Shown: positions 21,190 to 21,427 of the stretch, in pieces | How the letters are laid out: each line of letters opens with the position of its first letter | How positions within the stretch are numbered: the first letter of the stretch is position 1 | IMG/VR virus record: IMGVR_UViG_3300017757_000196 | Coordinates: 1 to 21,427 of that record | Source of the DNA: a virus | Reading direction: 5' to 3' (one strand) | Length of the DNA: 21,427 bases | Program-made: the position numbers and the translations under genes | The notes under the pieces: model-generated | What the model was told of the DNA's origin: nothing | The model's database searches: none | Seen by the model: only the letters and a program-made list of their open reading frames with translations

Positions 21190-21352
21190 CTGGACTAATC
21201 AATACTAATTCGGTTTGGTCGCCGCCATCAATTTCGATTCGTTCACCTTTTTTAAAGGATTGCCCGTCTCGATATTCAACTTCGCTGACCAAATTATTCA
21301 TATAACCTCTGTCGTAATTATCGCCTGGTCTTGTGAGTGCTTGTCTTGCCAT
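21125..21352 (-). CDS. Hypothetical 75-residue virion-operon protein
   Basis: Begins with a TAATG overlap on the upstream gene and runs to 21125, overlapping the GNAT-like gene. The product is beta-rich and polar (NLVSEVEYRDGQSFKKGE, then TELVLISPDGTKYKLSVDN) and could be a small head or tail accessory protein. No family recognised. Confidence 0.65.
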   Translation of the reverse strand: MARQALTRPGDNYDRGYMNNLVSEVEYRDGQSFKKGERIEIDGGDQTELVLISPDGTKYKLSVDNSGNLSTTSVT

Positions 21353-21427
21353 TATCTTCTGCCTCGATTGGTGACATCCAAACGTATATCGCCCAATTTA
21401 AAATCTTGGTTTGTGTCTCCTGTTACC
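21352..21427 (-). CDS. Unidentified virion-operon gene, 3' end only
   Basis: The last 24 codons and stop of a minus-strand gene that begins beyond the right edge. The visible tail reads VTGDTNQDFKLGDIRLDVTN and then RGRR, followed by TAATG shared with the next gene. Too short to assign. By position it is likely a virion structural gene. Confidence 0.6.
   Translation of the reverse strand, partial: VTGDTNQDFKLGDIRLDVTNRGRR

Overview
This window looks like part of the genome of a temperate, tailed, double-stranded DNA phage (Caudoviricetes). The terminase, portal and ejection-protein types suggest a short-tailed, P22-like (podovirus-type) virion. Genes are packed tightly, with ATGA, TAATG and TGATG start/stop overlaps, AGGAG-type ribosome binding sites and AT-rich promoters. 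No host genes, tRNA, rRNA, CRISPR array or insertion sequence are visible. The gene families resemble those of phages of marine proteobacteria, but the host cannot be fixed from the sequence.

Layout. (1) Positions 1-5722, minus strand, are a packaging block read right to left: a 58-residue protein, small terminase, a 129-residue ORF of doubtful reality, a radical SAM protein, large terminase, portal, and the start of a further gene cut by the window edge. (2) Positions 5751-11102, minus strand, hold replication and modification genes: a short ribbon-helix-helix regulator, a PD-(D/E)XK nuclease, a small protein, a DNA methyltransferase, a tiny putative membrane peptide, an SSB-like protein ending in DIPF, a primase-helicase, an iteron array that may be the origin, an unknown protein, and a second nuclease related to I-Ssp6803I-type enzymes. 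(3) Positions 11103-11214 are an AT-rich divergent control region. (4) Positions 11215-16642, plus strand, hold early, lysogeny and lysis genes: a small protein, tyrosine integrase, a serine-recombinase-like protein with altered catalytic residues, small unknown proteins, a YqaJ-type exonuclease, a LexA-like winged-helix protein, a GH24 endolysin with a signal-anchor-like N-terminus, a DUF6378-like protein and a 37-residue membrane protein. (5) Positions 16639-21427, minus strand, are the distal end of a virion operon: a GNAT-like small protein and three large internal-virion/DNA-ejection proteins. Plus and minus transcription converge at 16639-16642 with overlapping stop codons.

How it fits together. 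The virion block at the right edge and the packaging block at the left edge have the same polarity. The simplest reading is one circularly mapping genome whose coat and tail genes lie outside the window. The regulator at 10938-11102 faces away from the integrase across the divergent control region, a likely switch. The integrase, exonuclease, SSB and primase-helicase would serve integration, recombination and replication.

Most notable points: (a) interleaved inverted repeats between the SSB and primase-helicase genes that can form an H-type pseudoknot sequestering the primase-helicase ribosome binding site, whose loop is also a perfect 10-nt complement to the ribosome binding sites of three early plus-strand genes; (b) an iteron array directly after a primase-helicase that carries its own C-terminal helix-turn-helix; (c) a radical SAM protein inside the terminase operon; (d) an apparently inactivated serine recombinase beside an intact tyrosine integrase. 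Several real-looking genes shorter than 60 codons were found by direct reading (5546-5722, 9482-9568, 10938-11102, 16529-16642).
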